A stretch of 64,000 nt of DNA from Mycolicibacterium litorale (lineage in GTDB: Bacteria; Actinomycetota; Actinomycetes; Mycobacteriales; Mycobacteriaceae). A program made the position numbers and the translations under genes. Below the pieces are notes generated by a model, which did not search any database, was not told the DNA's origin, and saw nothing but the letters and a program-made list of their open reading frames with translations. Below are positions 24,709 through 34,440 of the stretch, in pieces; within the stretch, counting starts at the first letter, position 1, and every line of letters begins with the position of its first letter. The stretch is taken from NCBI RefSeq assembly GCF_014218295.1, contig NZ_AP023287.1:4588001-4652000 (forward strand), given 5' to 3'.

Positions 24709-25794
24709 ATGGCGGCGGCGTTGTCGAGTAAGCGGTGGTCACAGTCGCGCCACTACGAGTGGATGACCGACTACCTGGCAGCGCGCCGGATGACCGCCGC
24801 GGTGCGCGTCATGATGGGCGGGATCGCCGCGTCGCTGGCCCTGTGTCTGCTCGTGCTGCTGCGGTTCGACGGCCCCATGGGAACCGTGCCCGTCGCCATG
24901 ACGTGGGTGGCGGCCGCCTGCGGTTTCGCCGGCCTGGCGCTGTGGGCGTGGCGCTGGCCGACGCACTCGCAATCGGTGGCCTTCGCCGTGGTGTCGAACA
25001 TCGCGATAGCGCTGTCCTGCCTGGCCTATCCCAACCCGCACGGTGCGCTGCTCGGGTGCATCTCGTTCGCGACCATCGCCGCTTACATCGCGTTCTTCCA
25101 CTCGACGGCGTTGGTGCTCTACAACTTCGCGGTGACCTCGGTCGTCAGCGTCATCGCGGCGGCGCGGATCGCGATGTCCGGGCACACCGCGATGGCGATC
25201 GTCGACCTGTTCATCGTCATGCAGATCAACATCGCGATGCCGGTGGCGATCCACGTACTGGTCCGCGCGCTGGGAGTGGACCTCGCGCGCGCCGACCGGG
25301 ATCCGCTCACCGGGCTGCTCAACCGGCGCGCGTTCTACGCCCAGAGCGCCAAGTTGCTCGCCGCGGAGCCGGCGCACCCGGGCCGTCATCTGGTCATGGT
25401 GGTCGTGGACCTCGACGACTTCAAACGGATCAACGACACGTACGGGCACCAGGCCGGCGACGAGACCCTGAGCGCCGTGGCGCGTGCGCTGCCCCGCGCC
25501 GTGGCCGGTGTTCCCGCGGTGATCGGACGAAGCGGTGGAGAGGAATTCGTAGTGGCCGCGGTGTGGCAGACCGACGATCCCACGCCGCTGGCGGAGCGGA
25601 TCTGCGGCGAGATCGCCGCGCTGCCCGAGCCGGTCACGGCGAGTGTGGGTACGGCGTGTACGGCGATGGGGTCGGCGCGGGTCGGTCGAGAGTCGACGCT
25701 CGAACACTTGCTGCGGGCCGCCGACGCGGCGATGTACGCGGCGAAACGAGCCGGCGGCAACAAGTGCCACCACTACAACGAACCGTACCGCTGA
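24709..25794 (+). CDS. Membrane-bound GGDEF-domain diguanylate cyclase
   Basis: 361 residues from ATG 24709 (GGGGGCGGCG upstream). About six hydrophobic helices occupy residues 25-190, followed by a GGDEF domain starting DPLTGLLNRRAF. The active-site motif is GGEEF (276-280), which is catalytically competent in the family, and the metal-binding VVVDLDDFKRIND is intact. No RxxD inhibitory site is present just before GGEEF, so product inhibition may be absent. It should make cyclic di-GMP from GTP at the membrane in response to an unknown signal. An in-frame GTG at 24628 is a less likely start. Confidence 0.88.
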   Translation: MAAALSSKRWSQSRHYEWMTDYLAARRMTAAVRVMMGGIAASLALCLLVLLRFDGPMGTVPVAMTWVAAACGFAGLALWAWRWPTHSQSVAFAVVSNIAIALSCLAYPNPHGALLGCISFATIAAYIAFFHSTALVLYNFAVTSVVSVIAAARIAMSGHTAMAIVDLFIVMQINIAMPVAIHVLVRALGVDLARADRDPLTGLLNRRAFYAQSAKLLAAEPAHPGRHLVMVVVDLDDFKRINDTYGHQAGDETLSAVARALPRAVAGVPAVIGRSGGEEFVVAAVWQTDDPTPLAERICGEIAALPEPVTASVGTACTAMGSARVGRESTLEHLLRAADAAMYAAKRAGGNKCHHYNEPYR

Positions 25795-25905
25795 GGGTTG
25801 GGTGTCGGGGCGTGCGCCCGCGGCGCGCGACTGACACTGCGCAGCGACAGTGCGAGAGGCGGCCTGCCACTTCAGCTTCGCGGCACAAGACCCGAGCAGC
25901 ACGGC

Positions 25906-27729
25906 TCAGGCCAGCGACTGCTCCCACGCCCGGTGCAGCGCCGCGTAGCGGCCACCGGCGCGTCCGATCAGCTCCTCGGGTGAGCCGTCTTCCACGATGC
26001 GTCCGCCCTCGAGCACCAGCACCCGGTCGGCGATCGCGACCGTCGACAGCCGGTGTGCGATCACCAGCGCGGTGCGATCCGACAGCACGGTCTCCAACGC
26101 CCGCTGCACCATTCGCTCACTCGGGATGTCGAGCGACGACGTCGCCTCGTCGAGGATCAGCACCGCCGGGTCCGCGAGGAACGCCCGCGCGAACGCCACC
26201 AGCTGCCGCTGTCCCGCCGACAGCCGGCCGCCCCGTTTGGCGACGTCGGTGTCGTACCCCTCGGGCAGCGCGGCGATGAACCGGTGCGCGCCGACGGCCT
26301 CCGCCGCCGCCCGCACCTCATCGTCGGTGGCCTCCGGTTTGCCGAACCGGATGTTGTCGGCGATGGTGCCTTCGAACATGAAGTTCTCCTGCGTCACCAT
26401 CACGACATGCCTACGCAGTTCGCTCTGCGACAGCCGGCGCAGATCGGTGCCGTCCAGCTTCACCGAACCCGCCGTCGGGTCGTAGAACCGCGCGATCAAC
26501 TTCGCGATCGTGGTCTTGCCCGCACCGGTGGTGCCGACCAGCGCGACGGTCTGGCCGGCGGGCACGTCCAGCGACAATCCCGGCAGCACCGGCCGGTCCG
26601 GTGAGTAGCCGAACGTCACGTCGTGGAAGGCGATCTCGCCGCGCACCGTGTCCAGGCGCACCGGATCGGCGGGGTCCTCGATCCCCGGCTTCTCGGCGAG
26701 CACCCCGGCCAGCTTCTCCAGCGCCGACGACGCCGACTGGAACGTGTTGAAGAACTGCGAGATCTCCTGCATCGGCTCGAAGAACATCCGCAGGTACAGC
26801 AGGAACGCGGTCAGCGTGCCGATCGTCATCTCCCCGTGCAGTACCCGCGAACCGCCGTAGAGCAGCACCACACCCGTGGTGATGTTGCCGACCAGTTTGA
26901 CCCCCGGCATGAAGATCGCCAGCAGTTTGAAGGTCCGCTCGTTGATCTCTCGGTGCTCGTCGGCGATGTCTTCGAAGATCTCCTGGTTGCGGGGCTCGCG
27001 ACGGTAGGCCTGGACCGCCTTGATGCCCGTCATCGTCTCGACGAACTGCACGATCACCAGCGCGGCGCTCTCCCGCACCTTGCGGTAGGTCTTGGCCGAC
27101 TCGGTGCGGAACCACCACACCAGCGCCACCAGGATCGGGAACGCCGCCAGGCACATCAGGCCCAGCTTCACGTCCAGCGTCACCAGCAGGATCGCGGTGC
27201 CGACCAGCGTGAGCACCGCGGTGATGAGCGAGTCGAAACCGGTCTCCAGCATGTCCTGGATGGCTTCGACGTCGTTGGTCGACCGGCTCACCACCCGCCC
27301 GGAGGTGTAGCGGTCGTGGAACGCGATGTCGAGGCGCTGGAAATGGCGGAACACCCTGCGGCGCAACTCCAGCAGCACCTTCTGCCCGATCCGGCCCGAG
27401 CGGCGCAGGAAGAACATCCGGCCGCTCGCCTGCACGAGCACCACTGCGCACAGCGCGCCCACGATCAGCAGCAGCTCACGCGCCGACCCGCCCTCGAGCA
27501 GCGGGGGGATCCCGTGGTCGATGCCGCGCTGCACGAGGATCGGCACCGACAACCGCGCGGCGTTCTCCACCACCACGACGAGCGCGAGCAGAATCAGCGG
27601 GGCCCGGTACGGCTTGAGCAGGTTGCCCAGCGGAGCCCGCGCCTCGCGGCGACGGGGCAGGCTCTCGTCGATCGGGAGGTCGTCCTCGTTGTTCTCCTTG
27701 ACGCGGCCGCGCCAGTCGGTGACGCTCAT
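25906..27729 (-). CDS. ABC exporter half-transporter with canonical ATPase site
   Basis: 607 residues: an ABC transmembrane type 1 domain with about six helices (roughly 40-330), then a nucleotide-binding domain with Walker A GTTGAGKT, signature LSAGQ, Walker B VLILDE and H-loop AHRLST. Compared with its partner, its Walker B has the catalytic Glu but its signature is LSAGQ instead of LSGGQ. The gene overlaps the upstream half-transporter by 4 bases, so the two should form a heterodimeric exporter of the BmrCD/TM287-288 or Rv1272c-Rv1273c kind, exporting drugs or lipids. Confidence 0.9.
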   Translation of the reverse strand: MSVTDWRGRVKENNEDDLPIDESLPRRREARAPLGNLLKPYRAPLILLALVVVVENAARLSVPILVQRGIDHGIPPLLEGGSARELLLIVGALCAVVLVQASGRMFFLRRSGRIGQKVLLELRRRVFRHFQRLDIAFHDRYTSGRVVSRSTNDVEAIQDMLETGFDSLITAVLTLVGTAILLVTLDVKLGLMCLAAFPILVALVWWFRTESAKTYRKVRESAALVIVQFVETMTGIKAVQAYRREPRNQEIFEDIADEHREINERTFKLLAIFMPGVKLVGNITTGVVLLYGGSRVLHGEMTIGTLTAFLLYLRMFFEPMQEISQFFNTFQSASSALEKLAGVLAEKPGIEDPADPVRLDTVRGEIAFHDVTFGYSPDRPVLPGLSLDVPAGQTVALVGTTGAGKTTIAKLIARFYDPTAGSVKLDGTDLRRLSQSELRRHVVMVTQENFMFEGTIADNIRFGKPEATDDEVRAAAEAVGAHRFIAALPEGYDTDVAKRGGRLSAGQRQLVAFARAFLADPAVLILDEATSSLDIPSERMVQRALETVLSDRTALVIAHRLSTVAIADRVLVLEGGRIVEDGSPEELIGRAGGRYAALHRAWEQSLA

Positions 27730-29651
27730 CGCCGTTCGGCCTCCGAGGTGACGAATCGCGGATCGGCGCAGACCTCGTCGGTCGCCTCCGCTTCGGTGTA
27801 GGCGTGGTCGATCCGCTCACGCGCGGCGTCGTCCTCCCACGCGGCGACGCGTTCGGCGCCGTCGTCGAGTTCGTCGTCGGCGGCCAGCAGGTAGCGGTAC
27901 TGCGGCACGTCGGCGAGCAGCTGCGCGTGGGTGCCGACGTGGGTGACGGTCCCGTTCTCGAGCAGCGCGACCTTGTCGGCGAGCAGCACGGTCGACGCCC
28001 GGTGCGCGACGACGATGCCGGTGACGGCGTGCAGCACCCGGCGCAGCGCCTCTTCGACGACGGCCTCGGTGTGCACGTCGAGCGCCGACAGCGTGTCGTC
28101 GAGGACGAGGATCCGCGGCGCGGCCAGAATGGCGCGGGCCAGCGAAAGCCGTTGCCGCTGGCCGCCGGACAGGCTCATTCCCTGTTCGCCGATGCGGGTG
28201 TCGAGCCCGAACGGCAGGTCGTAGACGAACTGCGCGGCGGCCACCTCGACGGCCTCGGCCAGCTGGGCGTCCGTCGCGTCCGGGCGGCCCAACCGCAGGT
28301 TCTCGGCGACCGACATCGAGAACAGCGTCGGATCCTCGAACGCCGTCGCCACCGCCTGCCGCAGCGCGGGCAGCGACAGCTCCCGGATGTCGACGCCGTC
28401 GATGCGGATCGCACCCTCGGTCACGTCGTAGAGCCGCGACAGCAGCGCGGTCAGCACCGACTTCCCCGATCCGGTCGCGCCGACCAGCGCCAGCGTCTCG
28501 CCCGGTTCGACGGTCACGCTGACGTGCCGAAGGGCCCACTTGTCGGAATCGGGGAACCGGAAGCCGACGTCGTCCAACTCCAGCCGTCCGCCGCGCGGGG
28601 TGTCGTTGCGCGGCCCGTCGGTGATCTCCCGCGGCGCGTCGAAGATCTCGGCGATGCGATTGGCCGCGGTGTAGGACTCCTGCATCATCGACAGCAGGAA
28701 GCCCAGCGAGGCGATCGGCCACACCAGCGACAGCATCATCGTGATGAACGCGACGAGCGTGCCCAGCGTGACGTATCCGTGCCCGGCGGCGTACGCGCCG
28801 AAGCCGAGCACGACGATCAGCGTCAGGTTGGGGATGACCTCCAGCAGCGTCCAGAACTTCGCCGACACCGACACCCGGGAGACCTGCGTGTCGTAGAGGT
28901 CGGTGAGCTGGCGGTCGAACCGGTCGTAGACGTAGTCCTCCCGCCCGAAGGACTTCACCACCCGCAGCCCGAGCGCCGACTCCTCGACATGGGTGGCCAC
29001 GTGTCCGGACTGGTCCTGCGCGAGGCGCGACAACCGGGTGTACTCGCGCTGGAAGTGCAGCACCGTCAGCGTGATGGGCACGATCGACACCAGCACGACC
29101 ACGCCCAGCGGCCAGTACATCGACAGCAGGATCGCGGTGACGACGACGATCTGCAGACCGTTGAGGATCAGGAACACCAACCCGAACGACATGAACCGCC
29201 GGATCGTGGACAGGTCGTTCATCACGCGCGACAGCAGCTGCCCGGACTGCCAGCGGCCGTGGAAACTCATCGGCAGGATCTGCAGCCGGGCGTAGAGGTC
29301 CTTGCGGATGTCGGCCTCGACGCCCATGGTGGCGCGCGAGACCAGCCAGCGGCGGATGAACCACAGCACGGCCTCGGTGATGCCGACGCCCATCGCGGCG
29401 GCACCGAGCACCCACAGCCCCTGCTGGTCCTGGTGGCGCACCGGCCCGTCGATGACGGCCTTGGTCATCAGCGGGATCGAGATCGTCGCGCCCAGGCTCG
29501 CGATCGCGACGACGAGCATCGCGATCCAGCGCACCCGGTAGGGCAGCAGGTAGGGCAGCAGCCGCCACAGGTCTGAGCTGGCCCCCGGCCGCGCCCGCCG
29601 AGCAGCAATCGCGGGCGCCGACATCAAGGCGCGTGAATCGGGAGAGGCCAC
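27726..29651 (-). CDS. ABC exporter half-transporter with degenerate Walker B
   Basis: 641 residues from GTG 29651 (ATG 29624 is an alternative). A six-helix transmembrane domain is followed by an ATPase domain with Walker A GATGSGKS, signature LSGGQRQR and H-loop AHRAST. Walker B ends LDD, with Asp replacing the catalytic Glu, so this subunit contributes the degenerate site of a heterodimer. The C-terminal 50 residues are an acidic extension (DDELDDGAERVAAWEDD and beyond) not seen in the partner. It is the first gene of the pair; 51 bases separate it from the third ABC gene upstream. Confidence 0.9.
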   Translation of the reverse strand: MASPDSRALMSAPAIAARRARPGASSDLWRLLPYLLPYRVRWIAMLVVAIASLGATISIPLMTKAVIDGPVRHQDQQGLWVLGAAAMGVGITEAVLWFIRRWLVSRATMGVEADIRKDLYARLQILPMSFHGRWQSGQLLSRVMNDLSTIRRFMSFGLVFLILNGLQIVVVTAILLSMYWPLGVVVLVSIVPITLTVLHFQREYTRLSRLAQDQSGHVATHVEESALGLRVVKSFGREDYVYDRFDRQLTDLYDTQVSRVSVSAKFWTLLEVIPNLTLIVVLGFGAYAAGHGYVTLGTLVAFITMMLSLVWPIASLGFLLSMMQESYTAANRIAEIFDAPREITDGPRNDTPRGGRLELDDVGFRFPDSDKWALRHVSVTVEPGETLALVGATGSGKSVLTALLSRLYDVTEGAIRIDGVDIRELSLPALRQAVATAFEDPTLFSMSVAENLRLGRPDATDAQLAEAVEVAAAQFVYDLPFGLDTRIGEQGMSLSGGQRQRLSLARAILAAPRILVLDDTLSALDVHTEAVVEEALRRVLHAVTGIVVAHRASTVLLADKVALLENGTVTHVGTHAQLLADVPQYRYLLAADDELDDGAERVAAWEDDAARERIDHAYTEAEATDEVCADPRFVTSEAERR

Positions 29652-29702
29652 TTAGTCAATCTTCCCATCGAGGGCAAGGCAATAACGTCGCCGCGGGAAA
29701 CG

Positions 29703-31619
29703 TCATGCGACCGCGTCCGATTCCGCGAACTGGGTCGCGTACAGCTCGGCGTACCGCCCGCCGCGGGCCAGCAGCTGCCGGTGGGTGCCGCGTTCGACGA
29801 TCCGGCCGTCCTCGACCACCAGGATCATGTCGGCCGCCCGCACCGTCGACAGCCGGTGCGCGATGACCAGCGACGTCCGCCCGGCCAGCGCCTCGCCGAG
29901 GGCCTGCTGCACGGCGGCCTCCGACGCCGAGTCCAGCGCCGCCGTCGCCTCGTCGAGCACCACCACCCGCGACCTCCCCAACAGCAGGCGGGCGATGGTC
30001 AGCCGTTGCCGCTGCCCGCCCGACAGACGGTAGCCACGCTCACCGACAACGGTGTCGAGCCCGTCGGGCATCGCGGCGACGACGTCGGCCAGCCGGGAGC
30101 GGCGCAGCACCTCCCACAGTTCCTCGTCGGTGGCTGACGGTGCGGCCAGCAGCAGGTTGGCGCGGATCGACTCGTGGAACAGATGCCCGTCCTGGGTGAC
30201 CATGCCGACGGTCTCGCGCAGCGAGTCGAACGTCAGCTCGCGCACGTCCACACCGGCCAGCCGCACCGCACCGGAGTCGATGACATCCCCCGAGTCGCTT
30301 CGCTCCTGCCCGCCGACGTCGTACAGCCGGGCCAGCAGCGCGGCGATCGTCGACTTACCCGCCCCGGAGGAGCCGACGAGCGCGACCATCTGCCCCGGCT
30401 CGGCGGTGAAGGAGATGCCGTGCAGCACCTCGCCGTCGTCGCGGTCGTCGAGGACGGCCACCTCCTCCAGGGAGGCCAGCGAGACCTTGTCGGCGGTCGG
30501 ATACGAGAACCGCACGTGGTCGAATTCGACGCGCACCGGTCCGTCGGGCACGGTGACGGCGTCGGGTTCCTCCCGGATCAGCGGCTCCAGATCGAGCACC
30601 TCGAAAACCCGCTCGAACGACACCAGCGCACTGGCGATCTCGACCCGCGCGTTGGCCAGGGCGGTCAGCGGCGCGTAGAGACGGGTCAACAGCAGCGCCA
30701 GCGACACGATCGCCCCGGCCTGCAGGTGCCCGCCCAACGCGATCATCCCGCCCAGCCCGTACACCAGCGCCAGCGCGAGCGCCGACATCAACGTCAGCGA
30801 GTTCATGAACGTCGACTGCAGCATCGCCGAACGCACCCCGATGTCGCGCACCCGCCCGGCCCGCACGGCGAACTCGTGCGATTCCACGGACGGTCGGCCG
30901 AACAGCTTGACCAGGGTGGCGCCCGGCGCGGAGAACCGTTCGGTCATCTGGGTGTTCATCGCCGCGTTGTGGATCGCGCTCTCCCGCGACAGGTGCGCCA
31001 TCTTGGCGCCGATCCGCCGGGCGGGCAGCACGAACACCGGCACCAGCACCAGCGCGACGACGGTGATCTGCCAGGAGATCGCCAGCATCACCGCCAGCGT
31101 GAGGGTGAGCGTGACGAGGTTGGAGACGACACCGGACAGCGTGTCGGAGAACGCCCGCTGCGCGCCCAGCACGTCGTTGCCCAGCCTGCTGACCAGCGCC
31201 CCGGTGCGCGTGCGCATGAAGAACGCCACCGGCATCTTCTGCACATGGTCGAACACGGCGGTCCGCAGATCGAAGATCAGGCCTTCGCCGATGGTCGACG
31301 ACAGCCAGCGGGTCAGTAGCGAGATCGCGGCCTCGGCGACCGCCACGACGGCGATGACCAGGGCCAGACCGACCACCACCGACGGCGCACCGCCGCCCGT
31401 GATCTCGTCGACCACGCGGCCGGCGAGAACGGGAGTGGCCACCGCGAGCGTCGCGCTGACGACGCTGACCGCCACGAAGCCGGCGAGCCTGCGGTGGTGA
31501 CGGGCCGCGAAACGCCAGATCCGGCGGAGCAGCGCACGGTCGGCCAGCGCGTGCAGATCCCCGCCGCGGGCGTGCGCCTGGCGGTAGAGGGTCTGCCGGG
31601 CGACCGTTTCGATGCTCAT
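29703..31619 (-). CDS. ABC multidrug/lipid exporter half-transporter
   Basis: 638 residues from an ATG placed 7 bases after a -10 box (leaderless); a GTG 9 bases upstream is the alternative. Six-helix transmembrane domain followed by an ATPase domain with Walker [17 protein letters not shown], complete Walker B VVVLDE and AHRLST, so it can work as a homodimer. The insertion [16 protein letters not shown] and a [14 protein letters not shown] loop in the ATPase domain are unusual. It lies upstream of the heterodimeric pair but has its own MerR-like promoter. Confidence 0.9.
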   Translation of the reverse strand: MSIETVARQTLYRQAHARGGDLHALADRALLRRIWRFAARHHRRLAGFVAVSVVSATLAVATPVLAGRVVDEITGGGAPSVVVGLALVIAVVAVAEAAISLLTRWLSSTIGEGLIFDLRTAVFDHVQKMPVAFFMRTRTGALVSRLGNDVLGAQRAFSDTLSGVVSNLVTLTLTLAVMLAISWQITVVALVLVPVFVLPARRIGAKMAHLSRESAIHNAAMNTQMTERFSAPGATLVKLFGRPSVESHEFAVRAGRVRDIGVRSAMLQSTFMNSLTLMSALALALVYGLGGMIALGGHLQAGAIVSLALLLTRLYAPLTALANARVEIASALVSFERVFEVLDLEPLIREEPDAVTVPDGPVRVEFDHVRFSYPTADKVSLASLEEVAVLDDRDDGEVLHGISFTAEPGQMVALVGSSGAGKSTIAALLARLYDVGGQERSDSGDVIDSGAVRLAGVDVRELTFDSLRETVGMVTQDGHLFHESIRANLLLAAPSATDEELWEVLRRSRLADVVAAMPDGLDTVVGERGYRLSGGQRQRLTIARLLLGRSRVVVLDEATAALDSASEAAVQQALGEALAGRTSLVIAHRLSTVRAADMILVVEDGRIVERGTHRQLLARGGRYAELYATQFAESDAVA

Positions 31620-31626
31620 GGAATTC

Positions 31627-31657
31627 ACGGTAGAACCTCAACAAAAGGTGAGGTCAA
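31627..31657 (-). promoter_or_regulatory. MerR-type promoter with 19-bp spacer and 18-bp inverted repeat
   Basis: On the minus strand the -35 box TTGACC (31657-31652) and the -10 box TACCGT (31632-31627) are 19 bases apart. An inverted repeat with arms CCTCA and TGAGG around 8 bases (31636-31653 on the plus strand) starts inside the -35 box and runs into the spacer. An over-long spacer with a centred palindrome is the hallmark of MerR/SoxR-type activator promoters, and the 18-bp dyad resembles the SoxR box. The ATG follows 7 bases later. No merR gene is in the window. Confidence 0.55.
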
Positions 31658-31724
31658 TTGTTCCCCGGCGCTGCGGCGGGCAGCCTCCCCCAGCCTGACC
31701 ACCCCATCAGGCAAGATTGCTCCC

Positions 31725-32426
31725 ATGGACAGTGGTGTGGGATCGCCCCGGGTGCTGGTGGTGGACGACGACCCCGACGTGCTCGCGTCGCTGGAGCGCG
31801 GGCTGCGGCTGTCCGGATTCGACGTGTCCACCGCGGTCGACGGCGCCGAGGCCCTGCGCAGCGCGACCGAGACCCGCCCCGACGCGATCGTGCTCGACAT
31901 CAACATGCCGGTGCTCGACGGGGTGAGCGTGGTGACCGCGCTTCGGGCCATGGACAACGACGTGCCGGTGTGCGTGCTCTCCGCGCGGTCGTCGGTCGAC
32001 GACCGGGTGGCCGGCCTCGAAGCCGGAGCCGACGACTACCTGGTCAAACCGTTCGTGCTCGCCGAACTGGTCGCGCGGGTCAAGGCGCTGCTGCGGCGGC
32101 GCGGATCGTCGGCGACGTTCTCCTCGGAGACCATCCAGGTCGGCCCGCTCGAGGTCGACATCCCGGGCCGGCGCGCCAGGGTCAACGGCGTCGACGTCGA
32201 CCTGACCAAACGCGAATTCGACCTGCTCGCGGTGCTCGCCGAACACAAGACCGCGGTGCTCTCGCGCGCCCAGCTGCTGGAACTGGTGTGGGGTTACGAC
32301 TTCGCCGCCGACACCAATGTCGTCGACGTGTTCATCGGATACCTGCGCCGCAAGCTCGAGGCCGGCGGCGCTCCCCGTCTGCTGCACACCGTGCGCGGTG
32401 TGGGATTCGTGCTGCGGACGCAATAG
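31725..32426 (+). CDS. prrA: PrrA, OmpR-family response regulator
   Basis: 233 residues, nearly identical by memory to M. tuberculosis PrrA. Receiver domain (1-120) with acid pocket DDD and phosphoacceptor Asp58 in VLDINMP, conserved Lys in LVKPF, then an OmpR/PhoB winged-helix DNA-binding domain (about 140-230) with [24 protein letters not shown]. PrrAB is a conserved mycobacterial two-component system affecting respiration, growth and intracellular adaptation. The kinase gene follows after 2 bases. Confidence 0.95.
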   Translation: MDSGVGSPRVLVVDDDPDVLASLERGLRLSGFDVSTAVDGAEALRSATETRPDAIVLDINMPVLDGVSVVTALRAMDNDVPVCVLSARSSVDDRVAGLEAGADDYLVKPFVLAELVARVKALLRRRGSSATFSSETIQVGPLEVDIPGRRARVNGVDVDLTKREFDLLAVLAEHKTAVLSRAQLLELVWGYDFAADTNVVDVFIGYLRRKLEAGGAPRLLHTVRGVGFVLRTQ

Positions 32427-32428
32427 CG

Positions 32429-33775
32429 ATGAGCGCGCTGTCGCGGATCTTCCGCCGCACCCCGTCTCTGCGGACCAGGGTGGCGTTCGCGACAGCGATC
32501 GGCGCGGCCATCGTCGTCGTCATCGTCGGGACCGTCGTGTGGGTCGGCATCACCAACGACCGCAAGGAACGCCTCGACCGCCGCCTCGACGAGGCCGCCG
32601 GCTTCGCGATCCCGTTCCTGCCGCGCGGGCTCGACACGATCCCGAAGTCGCCGAACAATCAGGACGTCGTCATCACGGTGCGCCGGCCCAACGGCGAGGT
32701 GACCTCGAATTCGCAGGTGATCCTGCCCGAGGCGCCCGCAGGCTACGCCGACACCTACGTCGACGGTGTGCGCTACCGCGTCCGCACGGTCGAGATCCAG
32801 TTCCCCGAGCCCATGTCGGTGGAGGTCGGCGCCACCTACGACGCCACCGTCGCCGACACCAACAGCCTGCACCGGCGGGTGATCATCATCTGTGCACTCG
32901 CCGTCGGCGCGGCCACGCTGCTGGGATGGCTGCTGGCCGCGTTCGCCGTGCGCCCGCTCAAACGGCTGGCCGAACAGACCCGCCAGATCGACGCCGGTGA
33001 CGAAGCGCCCGACGTCGAAGTGCGCGGCGCGACCGAGGCCGTCGAGATCGCCGAGGCCGTCAAGGGCATGCTCGAACGCATCTGGTCCGAACAGGACCGC
33101 ACCAAGGCCGCGCTGGCGTCGGCCCGCGACTTCGCCTCGGTGTCCGCCCATGAACTGCGCACGCCGTTGACCGCGATGCGCACCAACCTCGAGGTACTGG
33201 CCACCCTCGACCTCGCCGACGAGCAGCGCAAAGAGGTGGTCAACGACGTCATTCGCACCCAGTCGCGGATCGAGGCGACCCTGTCGGCACTGGAGCGACT
33301 CGCCCAGGGCGAGCTGTCCACCGCCGACGACCACGTGCCGGTCGACATCACCGAACTGCTCGACCGCGCCGCCCACGACGCGATGCGCGTGTACCCCGAC
33401 CTCGAGGTCACCCTGGTGCCCGCGCCGACGGTGATCATCGTCGGGCTGCCCGCGGGGTTGCGGTTGGCCGTCGACAACGCGATCGCCAACGCGGTCAAAC
33501 ACGGTGGGGCGAGGCGCGTGCAGCTGTCGGCGGTCAGTTCGCGCGCGGGAGTCGAGATCGCCGTCGACGACGACGGCGTCGGGGTACCCGAGGAGGAACG
33601 CACCCGGGTGTTCGAGCGGTTCTCCCGCGGGTCGACCGCATCGCACTCCGGCTCGGGGCTGGGGTTGGCGCTGGTCGCCCAGCAGGCCGAACTACACGGC
33701 GGCACCGCGACACTGGAGGCCAGCCCGCTGGGCGGGGCCCGGCTGCTGCTGCGCCTGCCCGGCCCGCGGGGCTGA
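32429..33775 (+). CDS. prrB: PrrB, sensor histidine kinase
   Basis: 448 residues. Two transmembrane helices (about 20-42 and 150-172) flank an extracytoplasmic sensor domain, then HAMP, HisKA with phospho-accepting His241 in SAHELRTPL, and an HATPase domain with N-box NAIANAVKHGG and GSGLGLALVAQQ. The length matches PrrB of M. tuberculosis (446). It is 2 bases behind prrA and encodes the cognate kinase; a convergent FKBP gene follows after 11 bases. Confidence 0.95.
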   Translation: MSALSRIFRRTPSLRTRVAFATAIGAAIVVVIVGTVVWVGITNDRKERLDRRLDEAAGFAIPFLPRGLDTIPKSPNNQDVVITVRRPNGEVTSNSQVILPEAPAGYADTYVDGVRYRVRTVEIQFPEPMSVEVGATYDATVADTNSLHRRVIIICALAVGAATLLGWLLAAFAVRPLKRLAEQTRQIDAGDEAPDVEVRGATEAVEIAEAVKGMLERIWSEQDRTKAALASARDFASVSAHELRTPLTAMRTNLEVLATLDLADEQRKEVVNDVIRTQSRIEATLSALERLAQGELSTADDHVPVDITELLDRAAHDAMRVYPDLEVTLVPAPTVIIVGLPAGLRLAVDNAIANAVKHGGARRVQLSAVSSRAGVEIAVDDDGVGVPEEERTRVFERFSRGSTASHSGSGLGLALVAQQAELHGGTATLEASPLGGARLLLRLPGPRG

Positions 33776-33786
33776 TCTCCCCGCGC

Positions 33787-34161
33787 TCAGCGAGTGGCCA
33801 GCAGGTCGATGACGAAGATCAACGTCTTGCCCGACAGCCGGTGCCCACCACCGGCTGGCCCGTAGGCCTGGGCGGGCGGGATCGTCAGCTTGCGACGGCC
33901 GCCGACCCGCATGCCCGGAATCCCGTCCTGCCAGCCCTGGATCAGGCCCTGCAACGGGAACTCGATCGACTGGCCCCGGTTCCACGAGCTGTCGAACTCT
34001 TCGCCGGTGTCGTACTCCACCCCGACGTAGTGCACCTCGACGTTGGCGCCGGGCACGGCTTCGGGTCCCTCGCCGACGACCAGGTCCTCGATGACGAGCT
34101 CGGCCGGAGCCGGACCGTCCGGGAAGTCGATCTCGGGCTTCTGTCCTGGGTTCACAGTCAC
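33787..34161 (-). CDS. FKBP-type peptidyl-prolyl cis-trans isomerase
   Basis: 124 residues, a single FKBP domain covering nearly the whole protein: VHYVGVEYDTGEEFDSSW, IQGWQDGIPGMRVGGRRKL and a terminal LIFVIDLL. No signal peptide, so it is cytoplasmic. The start at 34161 is preferred over GTG 34164 because a TACCGT -10 box (34168-34173) ends 6 bases before it, the leaderless spacing seen elsewhere in the window. It is divergent from the DUF2630 gene by 30 bases. Confidence 0.9.
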   Translation of the reverse strand: MTVNPGQKPEIDFPDGPAPAELVIEDLVVGEGPEAVPGANVEVHYVGVEYDTGEEFDSSWNRGQSIEFPLQGLIQGWQDGIPGMRVGGRRKLTIPPAQAYGPAGGGHRLSGKTLIFVIDLLATR

Positions 34162-34191
34162 CACCTCACGGTAGTCGGGCAGACTGGAGTC

Positions 34192-34440
34192 GTGGCATCA
34201 GATCAAGACATCCTGGCTCAGGTGAACAAGCTCGTCGCCGAGGAGCAGCAACTCCGCGAAGCGGTGCAGCACGGTGAGATCGACGAGAGCGAAGAGCGGC
34301 AGCGGCTGCGGGCGGTGGAGATCCAGCTCGACCAGTGCTGGGATCTGCTGCGCCAACGGCGCGCGCTGCGCGACAGCGGTAAGGATCCGCGGGAGGCGGA
34401 GGTGCGCCCCGCCGACGAGGTGGAGGGCTACCTGAACTGA
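34192..34440 (+). CDS. DUF2630 family protein (Rv0898c type)
   Basis: 82 residues, wholly helical and strongly charged, with a probable coiled coil (VNKLVAEEQQLREAVQ, then EERQRLRAVEIQLDQCWDLL). It matches Rv0898c of M. tuberculosis in size and position next to Rv0897c. It is translated from GTG 34192 with GGAG close upstream. Its stop codon overlaps the next start (CTGA), so the two genes are coupled. Function unknown. Confidence 0.88.
   Translation: MASDQDILAQVNKLVAEEQQLREAVQHGEIDESEERQRLRAVEIQLDQCWDLLRQRRALRDSGKDPREAEVRPADEVEGYLN

Noticed and set aside
25795..25905. Possible terminator hairpin CACTG...CAGTG between the convergent GGDEF and ABC genes
   Set aside because: Only a 5-bp stem without a U-tract; nothing convincing in this 111-base gap.
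27804..29576. 590-codon plus-strand frame opposite the ABC exporter
   Set aside because: Composition typical of antisense frames in GC-rich DNA; no recognisable domain.
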